A stretch of 64,000 nucleotides of DNA from Alisma plantago-aquatica (Eukaryota; Streptophyta; Magnoliopsida; Alismatales; Alismataceae): assembly GCA_963693085.1 (NCBI GenBank), contig OY856409.1, positions 295,902,058-295,966,057 on the forward strand, given 5' to 3'. The notes below the pieces were generated by a model. That model searched no databases and was not told the origin of the DNA. It saw only the letters and a list, made by a program, of their open reading frames with translations. Positions 1-10,930 of the stretch are shown here, in pieces. Made by a program: the position numbers and the translations under genes. The stretch's first letter is position 1, and each line of letters begins with the position of its first letter.

Positions 1-738
1 TTTGGTACATATATAGATTGATGGGTTTGTGACTTTCTCCAACTAGGTTGTTGATAGGATTTCCCTTTAGGCTTGTAACCTAGTCCTCTTCTCCCAATTT
101 GATGATAGGAATTATCTAATATTTGATCAAGAAATGCCATTATTATTTAAACTACTAACTTTTTGTTGTAACTTGGCAATCTCATCCATTCTCTTCTTGA
201 TATCTAGTTTTGCTTGGTCTAGATTAGATGACAATGAGTTTCGTTCTTTGACAATAGTGTCATAATCTATATGGGTGCACAATATGGGTTGTTTTTGAAG
301 ATCGTTCACTTGAGTTTGTAAATTGATCTTCTCTAAAGAAAGTAGATTGCAATTTGACTCTATAGATTTTATCTTACTATCATGATCTTCAATGATCTTT
401 TTAAGATCTTCATTTTCAGAAGTCATAGCAAGAAGCTTAGCATATAATTCATCATTTGCTTTAATAGATTTCTTTAATTTCTTCTTGCACTCAACATATT
501 TAATATGTGTTTCTTCAAGACTAGAAATTAGTTCTTCTTTAGATAAATCAAAAAGACTTACCTCTTCTTCTTCTTCACTAGTTGTAGCAATAAGACAATC
601 TTTGTGCTCATCTTCCTTCTTTGATCTCCATGGGCATCTAGTTGTTGTGTGGCTTGTTCCTAAGCACCAATTGCAACATGTTGTAGTTTTGTCCAAGCAG
701 CACCTTTTGTTGTGATTGTAATCACCATTACCCTCCAT
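1..738 (-). pseudogene. gag: Copia gag, second internal copy, frameshifted and cut by the window edge
   Basis: The protein begins at the ATG at 738 and matches the gag at 4915-5817 almost residue for residue: a CCHC knuckle (CX2CX4HX4C) near residue 22, an acidic EEEEE stretch, then a long Lys/Glu/Leu-rich coiled coil. Relative to the other copy there is one extra A near 134, which shifts the frame and ends the open reading frame at 127; the homology continues in another frame to base 1 and presumably beyond. It lies directly downstream of the PBS at 772-783. Gag packages retrotransposon RNA into cytoplasmic particles; this copy could make only a truncated protein. Confidence 0.8.
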
Positions 739-771
739 TCTTCAAGACCTGGTTAGGGTTCCTTGAAGTCT

Positions 772-783
772 GCTCTGATACCA
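772..783 (-). other. Primer-binding site (initiator Met tRNA)
   Basis: On the minus strand the sequence is TGGTATCAGAGC, the standard plant copia primer-binding site complementary to the 3' end of initiator methionyl-tRNA. It sits two bases inside the LTR that ends at 786. Confidence 0.85.
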
Positions 784-785
784 AT

Positions 786-2208
786 TGAAAAACACTAGAG
801 GGGGGTGAATAGAGATTTAAAATAATTTTAACAATTATTTAACTCAAACAACCACAATTGATATTAGAAGAAGGAGACAAGTGTTTAGAGTGGTTCCAAC
901 TTTAGGAAATACTAAAGTTGTCAGTCCACTACCCGGTTGCTTACCCAACCGGGATTTTGAAAGTATTTATTTTATTACCTTCTCAAGGATTTATACAAAA
1001 TACAATACTTTCCTTTACACCCCTTGAACAACCTTCACTTGAAGTAGGTGCACCAACTTGAGGTAGCCTTCTTGAAGTAACTCCAAGCTCCCCCTTGAAG
1101 TAGCCTTCCTCTCTAGAAGTAACCTCCTGTTGCACTTGTCTTCTGAAGTAGCTCAAGGTCGCCTACTTCACCAAGAAGATCTCCACCCTCTCCAATCCGC
1201 AGCCTCCAACCTAGGAGTAGCAAGGAGAGTACAAATAGTAATAGAGAACAAGAAAGGAAAAAGGAAATTACAACTTATCCTTTGTAGCCCAAGGCTTGAT
1301 TTGCCTAGATCAAGCGTCTAGATCTCCTAACCAAGTGTATGGACTTGTGATTGCAGTGGGTAGGAGATACTAGCCTATAGGACATGAATTTTGAGCCAAG
1401 GAAGAAAATGGCCAATTGTCACAATGCTCAAATTGCTCACAACAGATTGCAAATGTAATTGCTTGCTCAAAGAGTACTCAAGTGTGTAACAAGTGTATTT
1501 GAGTGTCCTATGGCTTGTCCTATTTATAAGAATGGTCTAAGGATGCTTAAGGACGTTCTAGACAACTTCTAGGGGTTTCTAAGTGCTTAATTAGCCGTTA
1601 GGTACAAGTTTGTTGCTTTAGCAACGGCTAATTAATTTACTCTGCAGTTGTTGTCAGAGTTCATCTCGGTCGAGGAATGGTCGACTGAGATACCTACTCA
1701 GTCGAAGTTTTGTCGACCGACAGGCTCTCTGGATCAAGTGATTTGCAACGTCTATCTCCAACTGCCAACTACCTTGTCATTTGTGTCTAACGGCTACTTT
1801 GGATCTTTCTCGGTCGAGAAGATTGTCGACCGAGAGTGTCTCGGTCGAGAAGTTGGTTGACCGAGATTGATCCTGTTTCAATGTTTCAATTTAGGCACTA
1901 ATTATATGTATGAGTGTGCAAATGTGATCCTATTTAAAGGGGATGACTTATCTAAATGTGGTGTTTAGCTAGGGAATATCTAACGCTTGATTTACATGCA
2001 ATCTAAGTACTTGTACATTATATATTTGTACAAGCTTTTACAAGGCGATTACATTGCATGAAAATATAAATATGGAAGCATATGGATTTCCCTAGTATTT
2101 TGTCATCCACCTTGTTCCTGCACACTCAAGTAGCTCGTTAGATCAATAAGAATGAAATGTTTGTCATAATCAAAACAAAGGGATTTATAGATGTCCATTT
2201 AGCCAACA
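786..2208 (-). repeat. LTR of copia element, copy A
   Basis: Ends are TG at 786 and CA at 2208 on the plus strand (TGTTGGCT start when read on the minus strand). It is 1423 bp and nearly identical to the LTR at 5865-7300. A polypurine tract abuts its 5' side and a PBS its 3' side, so it is flanked like both a 3' and a 5' LTR. The U3 part (about 1665-1870) holds a cluster of TCGGTCGA / GTCGACCGA inverted motifs. Confidence 0.88.
1522..1529 (-). promoter_or_regulatory. Putative LTR TATA box, copy A
   Basis: TATAAATA on the minus strand, positioned between the CGGTCGAC-rich U3 and the R/U5 part of the LTR. The same box is present in the other LTR at 6600-6607. Transcription would run leftwards into the gag. 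Confidence 0.55.
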
Positions 2209-2226
2209 ATCTCCCCCTTTTTGAAG
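2209..2226 (-). other. Polypurine tract
   Basis: On the minus strand this reads AAAAAGGGGGAGAT immediately before the LTR start, the usual plus-strand DNA priming site of an LTR retrotransposon. The 2227-2579 stretch between it and the pol stop is AT-rich with several CTCCCCCTT blocks (purine-rich on the coding strand) and I see no gene in it; it is the element's 3' untranslated region. Confidence 0.75.
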
Positions 2227-2579
2227 ATGACAAACATTTCCAAAATATGAATGAAGGAAATATAAAACATATGAGTTTCATACCTTTAGATTACCTTTTG
2301 TAGCTTTTCCTCTTGTTTATAAAATATGTGCTTATTATTCCCCATGAATTATGGAACATGAAATCCACTTCACTAGGGAATATAGCAACTTTCAATGTAA
2401 AGCCAAGAGTTTATTTATGAAACTCATTGATTGAGTTTTTCATAATTACTAAGTTTTAGTTTTATATTTATTTCTCCCCCTTTGTCATTTCAAAAAGATA
2501 TCCGTTAAGAATAAAAACTCCCCCTTAATTAGATGTCCCATCAAATCTAATGACAAAGATGTCCATTAAAAGTTTTTTG

Positions 2580-3536
2580 TTAAGAAGCACAGATATCAAA
2601 GAAAACATCTTCCAAAGGAGTGATAAGCAGTTGCTTCCTAATTTTGTTAAATTGATCTAGTGGAAGCGGTTTTGTAAAAATATCAGCCAATTGATCTTCC
2701 GTATCAACATGATGAAGGGAAACATGATTCTTGGAGATATGATCCCTTAAAAAGTGATGACGGATTTCAATATGTTTAGCTCGGCTGTGTAAAATAGGAT
2801 TGTGTGCTAAGTTTATAGCACTCGTGTTGTCACAAAAAATAGGCGTAGATGAAAGAGTAAAACCATAATCATTTAATACTTGTTGCATATAAAGCACTTG
2901 AGCACAACAAGACCCGGCTGCCATATATTCAGCTTCAGTTGTAGATAGGGAAACCGTATTTTGTTTCTTGCTAAACCAAGATACTAAAGCTCTCTCTAAC
3001 AAGAAACAGCCACCACTAGTACTCTTGCGATCAAGTCGACAACCAACATAATCCGCATCAGTATAAGCTTTAAAATCTAAGGATTGTCCTTTTGGATACC
3101 ATAAACCAAAACAAGTAGTGTCGGCTAGGTAACGAAGAATTCGTTTAACTGCTAGAAAATGAGAGTGCATAGGTTGTGATTGAAATCGATCACAAAGACC
3201 AACGGAAAACATAATGTCCGGTCTAGAAGCAGTTAAGTAAAGCAAACTACCAATCATGGCTCTATATAAGGAATCATCAATAGGTTCCCCATTTTCATCC
3301 TTATCAATTTTAATAGAAGTAGCCATAGGAGTAGTAGCATGTTTGCACTGATCCATCCCAAAACGTTTTAAGAGTTCTTTAGTATATTTTTCTTGGCTTA
3401 TGAATATTCCGGCAGGTGTTTGCTTAATTTGAAAACCAAGAAAGAAAGTTAGTTCACCCATGAGGCCATTGCGTTGCTTGAAGGTGGAGAAAAAGCAAGG
3501 AAGTCTTGGGGATGAGGATGCTAAAGATTTGCTCAA
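2580..3536 (-). pseudogene. pol: Copia pol 3' portion: end of reverse transcriptase plus RNase H
   Basis: The recognisable protein starts around MGELTFFLGF (end of the RT domain), continues through the AMIGSLLYLTASRPDI segment, then a full Ty1-copia RNase H: acidic residue in TDADYVG, KSTSGG, STTEAEY, FCDNTSAI, and KHIEIRHHFLRD, ending in ADIFTKPL. This domain removes the RNA strand during reverse transcription. The catalytic YVDD box of RT, integrase and protease are missing, and the upstream 25 codons (Ser/Pro-rich, no ATG in frame) do not look like RT. The open frame is therefore an internal deletion or fusion product. The stop is followed by the 3' untranslated region and the polypurine tract. 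Confidence 0.85.
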
Positions 3537-4914
3537 GAATGCACTAGAGAGAACCTATGGAAGCAAGAATATGACAGTGTGAAGAAATGACCCGTTTTTT
3601 GTCCCTTTTATAGCAATCCAGTGACCGGGTCGGTCGACAATTTGTCGACCGAGAGTCCGCAACGGTCATATTCCAGACGCGCCACTCGGCCGTCCAACGG
3701 TCGATTTGCAACGGTCGGTTGTCAACGGTAACGGTCGGATTGCAACGGTCATATCCCAACGGCTCATTCTCGGTCGAGCAATTGTCGACCGACATTGTCT
3801 CGGTCGAACAATTGTCGACCGGAAGTGTGTCCGATGTTAGGTCTATCTAGATTCTGTCGGTCGAGAGAGGTGGGCTGACCGAGAGGTTTTCGGTCGAAGA
3901 ATTCGTCGACCGACAGACTTACTGGGTATGAATTTTTAAGCTGATTTTTAATGAAAATGATAGACTAAATTTGTAGAGCATATATATATTTTCTAAGGGA
4001 GTAATATTTTGTTTTATTATTGACAATATTGGGACAATTTTGTGATCATAAATTAATTGTGCTTAAAATGATATTCAATTAGTTATTGTGTCAAAGTTAT
4101 TTTAGGTCGAATTTGACTACGACCATAGCGCCCCTTGGTCAAATTTCATTTTAACCAAGAGGCAATTTTGCAGATTTTCAAATATATCGAGTATAATATG
4201 ATTAAGTAACAAGTTGAAGCATACTACTTAATATGATTCTTAAATGAAGGCACAATTAATATCTCAAGTCTTCAAAGATTTTTGTCTTATGTGTTGCAAG
4301 CAATAGCATATAACCAATAAATCATTTTGCTTGCCGAATATATCATCACGGATCCATGCATAGAATTATCATTATCTATGCGTACCAAATAGTGAAAGCA
4401 TATCCATGATGTAATGACAACAGCATATAATGATAATTCCATCACATGATTTGTATATGGATAGACCAGAAAATACTTTAGGAAAAATCATGTGAAAATA
4501 GAAATTTTCTTTTCATTGAACTAAGCATAATTTCAGTTTAAACTTAAATCATTTAGGGAATAAACTAATATTAATCTCATTTAAATTTTTAGGGATGATT
4601 TCCAAAATATATCCAGTCATCAATCACAAATAGATAGCAATTTCATCAATTTTAAAAGAATTCAGCAATTTTGTAGTAGACTGGAGATCAGTGACATGCT
4701 CGGTCGACAATTTCTCGATCGATGGTCTCTCGGTCGACAGTCTTTCGACCGATAAGATTTTTGGAACTGTTAATTTCTTCCAAGTGAAACATAATTATGC
4801 AAGTTAAATATTTAGATAATTAAATGTATTTGTTATCCCATTGTGCTGAGTTGAGATAGACATAGAAATATGCAACTAAGGTTCTTGGTCATATCTCAAC
4901 TTGATTCTGTTCAT
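3537..4914. other. Non-coding interval inside the copia element, with CGGTCGAC-type palindromes
   Basis: No protein I recognise. Positions about 3630-3910 and 4695-4755 contain many copies of TCGGTCGA and GTCGACCGA, the same motif family that fills the U3 part of both LTRs. On the minus strand this cluster is followed by TATAAAAG at 3605-3612, so the stretch resembles a promoter placed between gag and the RT/RNase H fragment. It occupies the place of the missing protease, integrase and RT core. Confidence 0.5.
3605..3612 (-). promoter_or_regulatory. Possible internal TATA box
   Basis: TATAAAAG on the minus strand lies downstream of the CGGTCGAC cluster and about 70 bases upstream of the open frame that runs into RT/RNase H. 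Whether it works is unknown. Confidence 0.3.
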
Positions 4915-5817
4915 TTAGTTTGGTGGTTTTGGAACCCAAACTAACTCGACATCTTTTCTATTGTAAGGGCATGAAAAAGAATAGTGACCAAGGTGCAAAC
5001 AATAATGACAACATATCGAGTCAACCTCATATCTTTTTCTATGGTTGTGTTCTGTGTTGTCCTTGGGTGAAGATGTTCCTTTAGGTACATATATAGATTG
5101 ATGGGTTTGTGACTTTCTCCAACTAGGTTGTTGATAGGATTTCCCTTTAGGCTTGGAACCTAGTCCTCTTCTCCCAATTTGATGATAGGAGTTATCTAAG
5201 ATTTGATCAAGAATGCCATTATTATTTAAACTACTAACTTTTTGTTGTAACTTGGCAATCTCATCCATTCTCTTCTTGATATCTAGTTTTGCTTGGTCTA
5301 GATTAGATGACAATGAGTTTCGTTCTTTGAAAATAGTGTCATAATCTATATGGGTGCACAATATGGGTTGTTTTTGAAGATCGTTCACTTGAGTTTGCAA
5401 ATTGATCTTCTCTAAAGAAAGTAGATTGCAATTTGCCTCTATAGATTTTATCTTACTATCATGATCTTCAATGATCTTTTTAAGATCTTCATTTTCGGAA
5501 GTCATAGCAAGAAGCTTAGCATGTAATTCATCATTTGCTTTAATAGATTTCTTTAATTTCTTCTTGCACTCAACATATTTAATATGTGTTTCTTCAAGAC
5601 TAGAAATTAGTTCTTCTTTAGATAAATCAAAAAGACTTACCTCTTCTTCTTCTTCACTAGTTGTAGCAATAAGACAATCTTTGTGCTCATCTTTCTTCTT
5701 CGATCTCCATGGGCATCTAGTTGTTGTGTGGCTTGTTCCTAAGCACCAATTGCAACATGTTGTAGTTTTGTCCAAGCAGCACCTTTTGTTGTGATTGTAA
5801 TCACCATTACCCTCCAT
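4915..5817 (-). CDS. gag: Copia gag with two CCHC knuckles and a coiled coil
   Basis: A 300-codon open frame from the ATG at 5817, just downstream of the PBS at 5851-5862. Order: zinc knuckle C22-X2-C25-X4-H30-X4-C35; Lys-rich linker; EEEEE acidic patch near residue 55; a coiled coil from about 65 to 200 rich in Lys, Glu and Leu; a basic Gly/Gln-rich stretch; a second knuckle C270-X2-C273-X4-H278-X4-C283; and an end at VWVPKPPN. WVPK is typical of the gag-pol boundary in this kind of copia element, but here the frame stops instead of entering protease. It is a nucleocapsid-like structural protein. The twin copy at 1-738 is frameshifted. Confidence 0.75.
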   Translation of the reverse strand: MEGNGDYNHNKRCCLDKTTTCCNWCLGTSHTTTRCPWRSKKKDEHKDCLIATTSEEEEEVSLFDLSKEELISSLEETHIKYVECKKKLKKSIKANDELHAKLLAMTSENEDLKKIIEDHDSKIKSIEANCNLLSLEKINLQTQVNDLQKQPILCTHIDYDTIFKERNSLSSNLDQAKLDIKKRMDEIAKLQQKVSSLNNNGILDQILDNSYHQIGRRGLGSKPKGKSYQQPSWRKSQTHQSIYVPKGTSSPKDNTEHNHRKRYEVDSICCHYCLHLGHYSFSCPYNRKDVELVWVPKPPN

Positions 5818-5850
5818 TCTTCAAGACCTGGTTAGGGTTCCTTGAAGCCT

Positions 5851-5862
5851 GCTCTGATACCA
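5851..5862 (-). other. Primer-binding site (initiator Met tRNA)
   Basis: Same TGGTATCAGAGC sequence as at 772-783, two bases inside the LTR that ends at 5865. Confidence 0.85.
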
Positions 5863-5864
5863 AT

Positions 5865-7300
5865 TGAAAAACACTAGAGGGGGGTGAATAGAGTTTTAAA
5901 ATAATTTTAACAATTATTTAACTCAAACAACCACAATTGATATTAGAAGAAGGAGATAAGTGTTTAGAGTGGTTCCAACTTTAGCAAATACTAAAGTTGT
6001 CAGTCCACTACCCGGTTGCTTACCCAACCGGGATTTTGAAAGTATTTATTTTATTACCTTCTCAAGGATTTATACAAAATACAATACTTTCCTTTACACC
6101 CCTTGAACAGCCTTCACTTGAAGTAGGTGCACCAACTTGAGGTAGCCTTCTTGAAGTAACTCCAAGCTCCCCCTTGAAGTAGCCTTCCTCTCTAGAAGTA
6201 ACCTCCCGTTGCACCAGTCTTCTAAAGTAGCTCAAGGTCGCCTTCTTCACCAAGAAGATCTCCACCCTCTCCAATCCGCAGCCTCCAACCTAGGAGTAGC
6301 AAGGAGAGTACAAACAGTAATAGAGAACAAGAAAGGAAAAAGGAAATTACAACTTATCCTTTATAGCCCAAGGATTGATTTGCCTAGATCAAGCGTATAG
6401 ATCTCCTAACCAAGTGTATGGACTTGTGATTGCAGTGGGTAGGAGATACTAGCCTATAGGACACGAATTTTGAGCTAAGGAAGAAAATGGCCAATTGTCA
6501 CAATTCTCAAATTGCTCACAACAGATTGCAAATGTAATTGCTTGCTCAAAGAGTACTCAAGTGTGTAACAAGTGTATTTGAGTGTCCTATGGCTTGTCCT
6601 ATTTATAGGAATGGTCTAAGGATGCTTAAGGACGTTCTAGACAACTTCTAGGGGTTTCTAAGTGCTTAACTAGCCGTTAGGTACAAGTTTGTTGCTTTAG
6701 CAACGGTTAATTAATTTACTCTGCAGTTGCTGTCAGAGTTCATCTCGGTCGAGGAATGGTCGACCGAGATACCTACTCGGTCGAAGTTTTGTCAACCGAC
6801 AGGCTCTCTGGATCAAGTGATTTGCAACGTCTATCTCCAACTGCCAACTACCTTGTCAGTTGTGTTTAACGGCTACTTTGGATCTTTCTCGGTCGAGAAG
6901 ATTGTCGACCGAGATTGTCGACCGAGAGTGTCTCGGTCGAGAAGTTGGTCGACCGAGATTGATCCTGTTTCAATGTTTCAATTTAGGCACTAATTATATG
7001 TATGAGTGTGCAAATGTGATCCTATTTAAAGGGGATGACTTATCTAAATGTGGTGTTTAGCTAGGGAAGATCTAACGCTTGATTTACATGCAATCTAAGT
7101 ACTTGTACATTATATATTTGTACAAGCTTTAACAAGGCGATTACATTGCATGAAAATATAAATATGGAAGCATATGGATTTCACTAGTATTTTGTCATCC
7201 ACCTTGTTCCTGCACACTCAAGTAGCTCGTTAGATCAATAAGAATGAAATGTTTGTCATAATCAAAACAAAGGGATTTATAGATGTCCATTTAGCCAACA
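5865..7300 (-). repeat. LTR of copia element, copy B (5' LTR on minus strand)
   Basis: TG at 5865 and CA at 7300, 1436 bp. It differs from copy A by scattered substitutions plus an extra 13-bp block in the CGGTCGAC cluster near 6905-6920, a slippage-type duplication. A TATA box lies at 6600-6607 on the minus strand. Immediately outside is TATTC, which would be one half of the target duplication. Confidence 0.88.
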
Positions 7301-7311
7301 TATTCTAGCTT

Positions 7312-7407
<96 letters not shown>

Positions 7408-7793
7408 GCTAGAATACACTCGAGTGTACGGATCGCACGAATACACTCAAGTGTGTTTGCATATCAAGACTATTTTTTGCAAAATGTAAACCACTGATCT
7501 TCACTATCATACTATAAATAGGCTACATACAAATTTTTAGCCCATTTGGATGAGTGTAAGTCACTCATCCGAGGGCAACAAAATCAACGCGCGAAACTAA
7601 TTTGAAATGCATAATTTTTGCGGTCTTCATAACTTGAGCTATACATATCCAAATGTGCTCAAATTTTGTGTATGAGTTATTCATGAGATGTTTAAGAAGA
7701 TCAACGGATTAGATTTTCAAAAAAAATATTGCATCATGAAAAACTACTTGAGTGTATTCCGCTCCGGATACACTCGAGTGTATTCTAGCCTGA

Positions 7794-7834
<41 letters not shown>

Positions 7835-7867
7835 GATAGATATATATATATATATATATATATATAT
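7301..7867. mobile_element. Micron-like MITE bounded by (TA)n(GA)n microsatellites
   Basis: A (TA)n run at about 7315-7364 joins (GA)n to 7403, then GTCAGGCTAGAATACACTCG. The right side mirrors this: ACACTCGAGTGTATTCTAGC then CTGAC, (CT)n and (TA)n from 7769 to 7867. About 340 bp of unique sequence lie between the inverted ends and there is no coding capacity. Rice Micron elements are known to sit inside (TA)n microsatellites, and this has the same design. At the left the motif TATTCTAGCTTGAC (7301-7314) is a third, outward copy of the end motif, and the copia LTR is inserted directly against it. Confidence 0.65.
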
Positions 7868-10600
7868 GACCAATTTAATTCAAACCTTGTTGGGCATATT
7901 GTTACAGTGAGCAACTATTATCTAACGAAAGGCTTTAATGATGTCTGTAGGTTGGATAGTGTCTTGGTGAACATAGTGGACCTCAACTCCCAAATATGGA
8001 GTTGTAGTTTTGAAAACCTCAAAATCTGATATATGAAGGGTTAAACCCATAACTGACATTCGACCTATCCCACCATCATGTGCCATATAAGCACCTCAGT
8101 GGGTCCCATCTTGTGATTTAGCCGATTATAAATCATGCTTCACCTGCCATTGTTATGGTTAGGATGACCAGGAGATCAATAATAATATTCGTTAGGTGTG
8201 TGTCTAACAATTGTCTTTAGGTTAAGATCTTAGGTCAGGTAATGGACATTTGGGAATAAGGTACACATAGAGATGTTATTTCCAAGGCTATCATAGAAGC
8301 CATGACAATGATTTAACATCATGAATATATGATAGTTCTAGTAGGTTATGTTGATTTGAGATGGAAATGGATTTATTGTTGTTCTTACTATATTTATTAT
8401 AATGAGCAGTTTTGCTTACCTTCTTGTTTCCTTGATACTAACTGATGTGCTTAGTAAGTATAGTATGACCAGTGTTACTAGAGTTTAGTAGAGTGCTATA
8501 GTGATTATTACGAGCAATGGTGTTATGGTTGGCCAACATATCTTGAAGACAAGAAATTGCATAGTGCTCTAATATGAAGTATTTGAGGCACTTTTTTGGT
8601 TTTTTCTCAACCATATCTTAGATGATGTCATTCTCAACAATGAGTATAGAAACCATAAGACTATCTACAAACTTTTTTCCTCACCACATGCAAAAGGTTC
8701 TTTTTCATTGGTGCAAGCTTGCATTAAGGTTGTATCATTATATATTGTATTGAATATATTATTATCATCACATGTTTTATTAGTCTTGATGTTGTAGAGT
8801 CACCCACTAAAGCCTCTACTTTTCTTTACTATCACATCTCCACCTTCTTCTTTGCTTCCTTGTTTCTTGTCACTCAATGTCTTCATTCAAAGAACTAACA
8901 TTGTCATTATCATTTATTGTGTGTTTGTTATCAGTTATTTGTGTTTCTATCCCCTCATATGACATTTGAGTTGGCCTTTATGAAAGCCCTCACAATATGT
9001 AGTAATTTTTCAATCATCTTCATGATGATGAAACTCTAAATATTTGTAAGTTTTATATTGTTTTCAGTAATTTAAACCCATTATTCAGTTACAATGAAAG
9101 CTACTCTTTTGTGTTAGACTTGTAATTTGTTTGACTATTTAGGAAGATAATGAGAGGTTATAACCTTGATGAAAGGAAATAACATCTTGATTATTGCATT
9201 CTAGTGTAAAAATCACAGACAAGACAACACTTCTGATTGGTGGGGTGGGGCATGATGATTGTCAAAGAGCATTATATACATCTTGTCGTCTCCCTAAGGG
9301 TTTAGGAAGGAGTTGTTGTCATACATGTTGACTTCATCCATCAGTTCTTTCCATCGTCATACATTAATGAGGTGTCGGTTTGAGTGACAGAGAAAGATTA
9401 TGTACCAATGGAAGGAGCCCACAAGATCTCCCCCCAATTGGAGTCAAAATTTGGGTTGTAATTGCGCCACATGGGTGGCAAGAACAATTCATCATCGTTA
9501 ACCTCTTGATTATGTGATAACTTACAGATCTTTTGGTAACATGTTGTTCAAGATGTCGATTGTCGTTATACACCAAAATTGAGTCATTCGCTTCCACCCA
9601 CTCATTGGGCTTGATCAGTGGGTATATAAAATCCATAAGGACACCTAGAGATCGCCAGTTGCTTCATGGCCTTACTCTAGTGATGCAGCCAAAGCAAAGA
9701 TGGCGCTACTGTGACTGATAAGAGCAAGCTATTGTGTTTGTATACTTTAATATGTTAATTGGACACAACAAGCATCGGTGGAATGGATAGGTGGGAAAAT
9801 CAGCAGAGATGGAGCAAGATGATTAAATGGTGAACGTACCTTGAAATACGACAAAGCAATGAAGAAAATTTCCTAGTGACGTCCAGAAAGACACTTTGTA
9901 TCATATTCAAAGAACCATGGATATAGAGGAAGAGGAGGTGGGAGGGAATTCAAAAGTAAAGAGAAGACAACGAGGGGCCAGAAAGATGTGACAACTAGTT
10001 ATCTGAGTCCCATCTACATTTAAGTCATTGATGATGTTGGTTTGCTAGAATTTTGATAAATATATGATGTACAGTTTTAGCTATTTACTAAATTTGGAAT
10101 GGGAAAAGCAGTACCAGAATGAAAGCCAAAGACATATCCTACTACACTCAATTGTCACTTCCTTTTTAGATAAAAAGTTACTTCTCGTAAAGTTACTTCT
10201 CGTACCCATCAGATACAACTATGTTGCAGCCGTGATAAATGTTATATTAATCTCCACAATTTGTTTACTTAGCCTTATCCATATAGTGACATGGTTTTAT
10301 ATAAATTATATTCGGAAAAAAATGTTACTACGGTAGACAGAGGATCAAAGATTATTTATAATGTCCATGGACAAAATTTTGGTATAATGGATTTTTTTTT
10401 GACAAATATGCTTTTGATTAACTAAAGATTAAGTTGTTCTAAACTTTACTTCTTAAAATATAATAGTGACTGTATGGCCAAGAAATATACCATATTTTTT
10501 TATACTACAAGCATTCAAGATCTCATGCACGTCCTTATATTGTGATATCTAAATCTGCAACATCCGACTCGTCTCCAGTTTCTTTAAAATATAGCTCCAA
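7868..10600. other. AT-rich interval without a recognisable gene
   Basis: Only short scattered reading frames. The longest worth naming is 90 codons on the minus strand at 9364-9636 (starts MDFIYPLIKPNEWVEAND); I do not recognise it and it has no visible upstream or downstream exon. No repeat structure stands out. Confidence 0.4.
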
Positions 10601-10608
10601 TAACTAGC

Positions 10609-10930
10609 TTGGGCATTCAGGGTATGTAGCCTCCATCGCCGAATCTCGAACATGGACTTTGTCCACCAGGTCTTCCAATGCATTCGAATTCCTATCCCTG
10701 AAGACCAAAATTGATCCTTGGGATACTTTTACAAACTCTCTTGCCACCTCTACTAGAGCTTTTTAAATGCTTAGACTTTGTACAATCCCTTTGATATACT
10801 CCACCGCAAATTTCGAGTCAGACTGAACAATGGATTTCCTTCCCTGCAGATCCCGCCCCAAAATGACAGCATTTAACTCCTCTTAAAGAGGGTTTGTACC
10901 CGTGATGCTCCTTGCTCCTCCATTCCACCT
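10609..10930 (-). pseudogene. RNase H-like fragment from a retroelement
   Basis: One minus-strand frame reads GGARSITGTNPL-stop-EELNAVILGRDLQG, IVQSDSKFAVEYIKG, then a stop, and VFRDRNSNALEDLVDKVHV. The spacing of the acidic residue in EELNAV, the SDS, and the RNSNALEDL tail is that of the plant RNase H-like domain (RVT_3 type) found at the end of LINE-type reverse transcriptases and in related host proteins. Two in-frame stop codons and no neighbouring RT sequence show it is a dead fragment. Family assignment is by motif only. Confidence 0.6.

Larger units (their letters stand above)
1..7300 (-). mobile_element. Ty1-copia retrotransposon, tandem LTR-internal-LTR-internal arrangement, left end outside window
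   Basis: Read on the minus strand the order is LTR (7300 to 5865), PBS, gag, a non-coding stretch, the RT C-terminus with RNase H, polypurine tract, second LTR (2208 to 786), then a second PBS and second gag running off the window. The second LTR therefore serves as 3' LTR of one copy and 5' LTR of the next, as expected from recombination between LTRs of adjacent or sister copies. The internal part between LTRs is only about 3.66 kb and lacks protease, integrase and most of the reverse transcriptase, so it is non-autonomous. The long gag with a coiled coil suggests a SIRE/Maximus-like lineage (inference). No outer target duplication can be tested because one end is missing. Confidence 0.85.

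Noticed and set aside
392..715. Plus-strand open frame opposite gag (also at 5471-5794)
   Set aside because: Shadow of the minus-strand gag; hydrophobic low-complexity translation and duplicated only because gag is.
7688..8029. 113-codon plus-strand frame
   Set aside because: Passes through the (CT)n(TA)n microsatellite and reads as Ser-Leu and Tyr-Ile repeats; not a gene.
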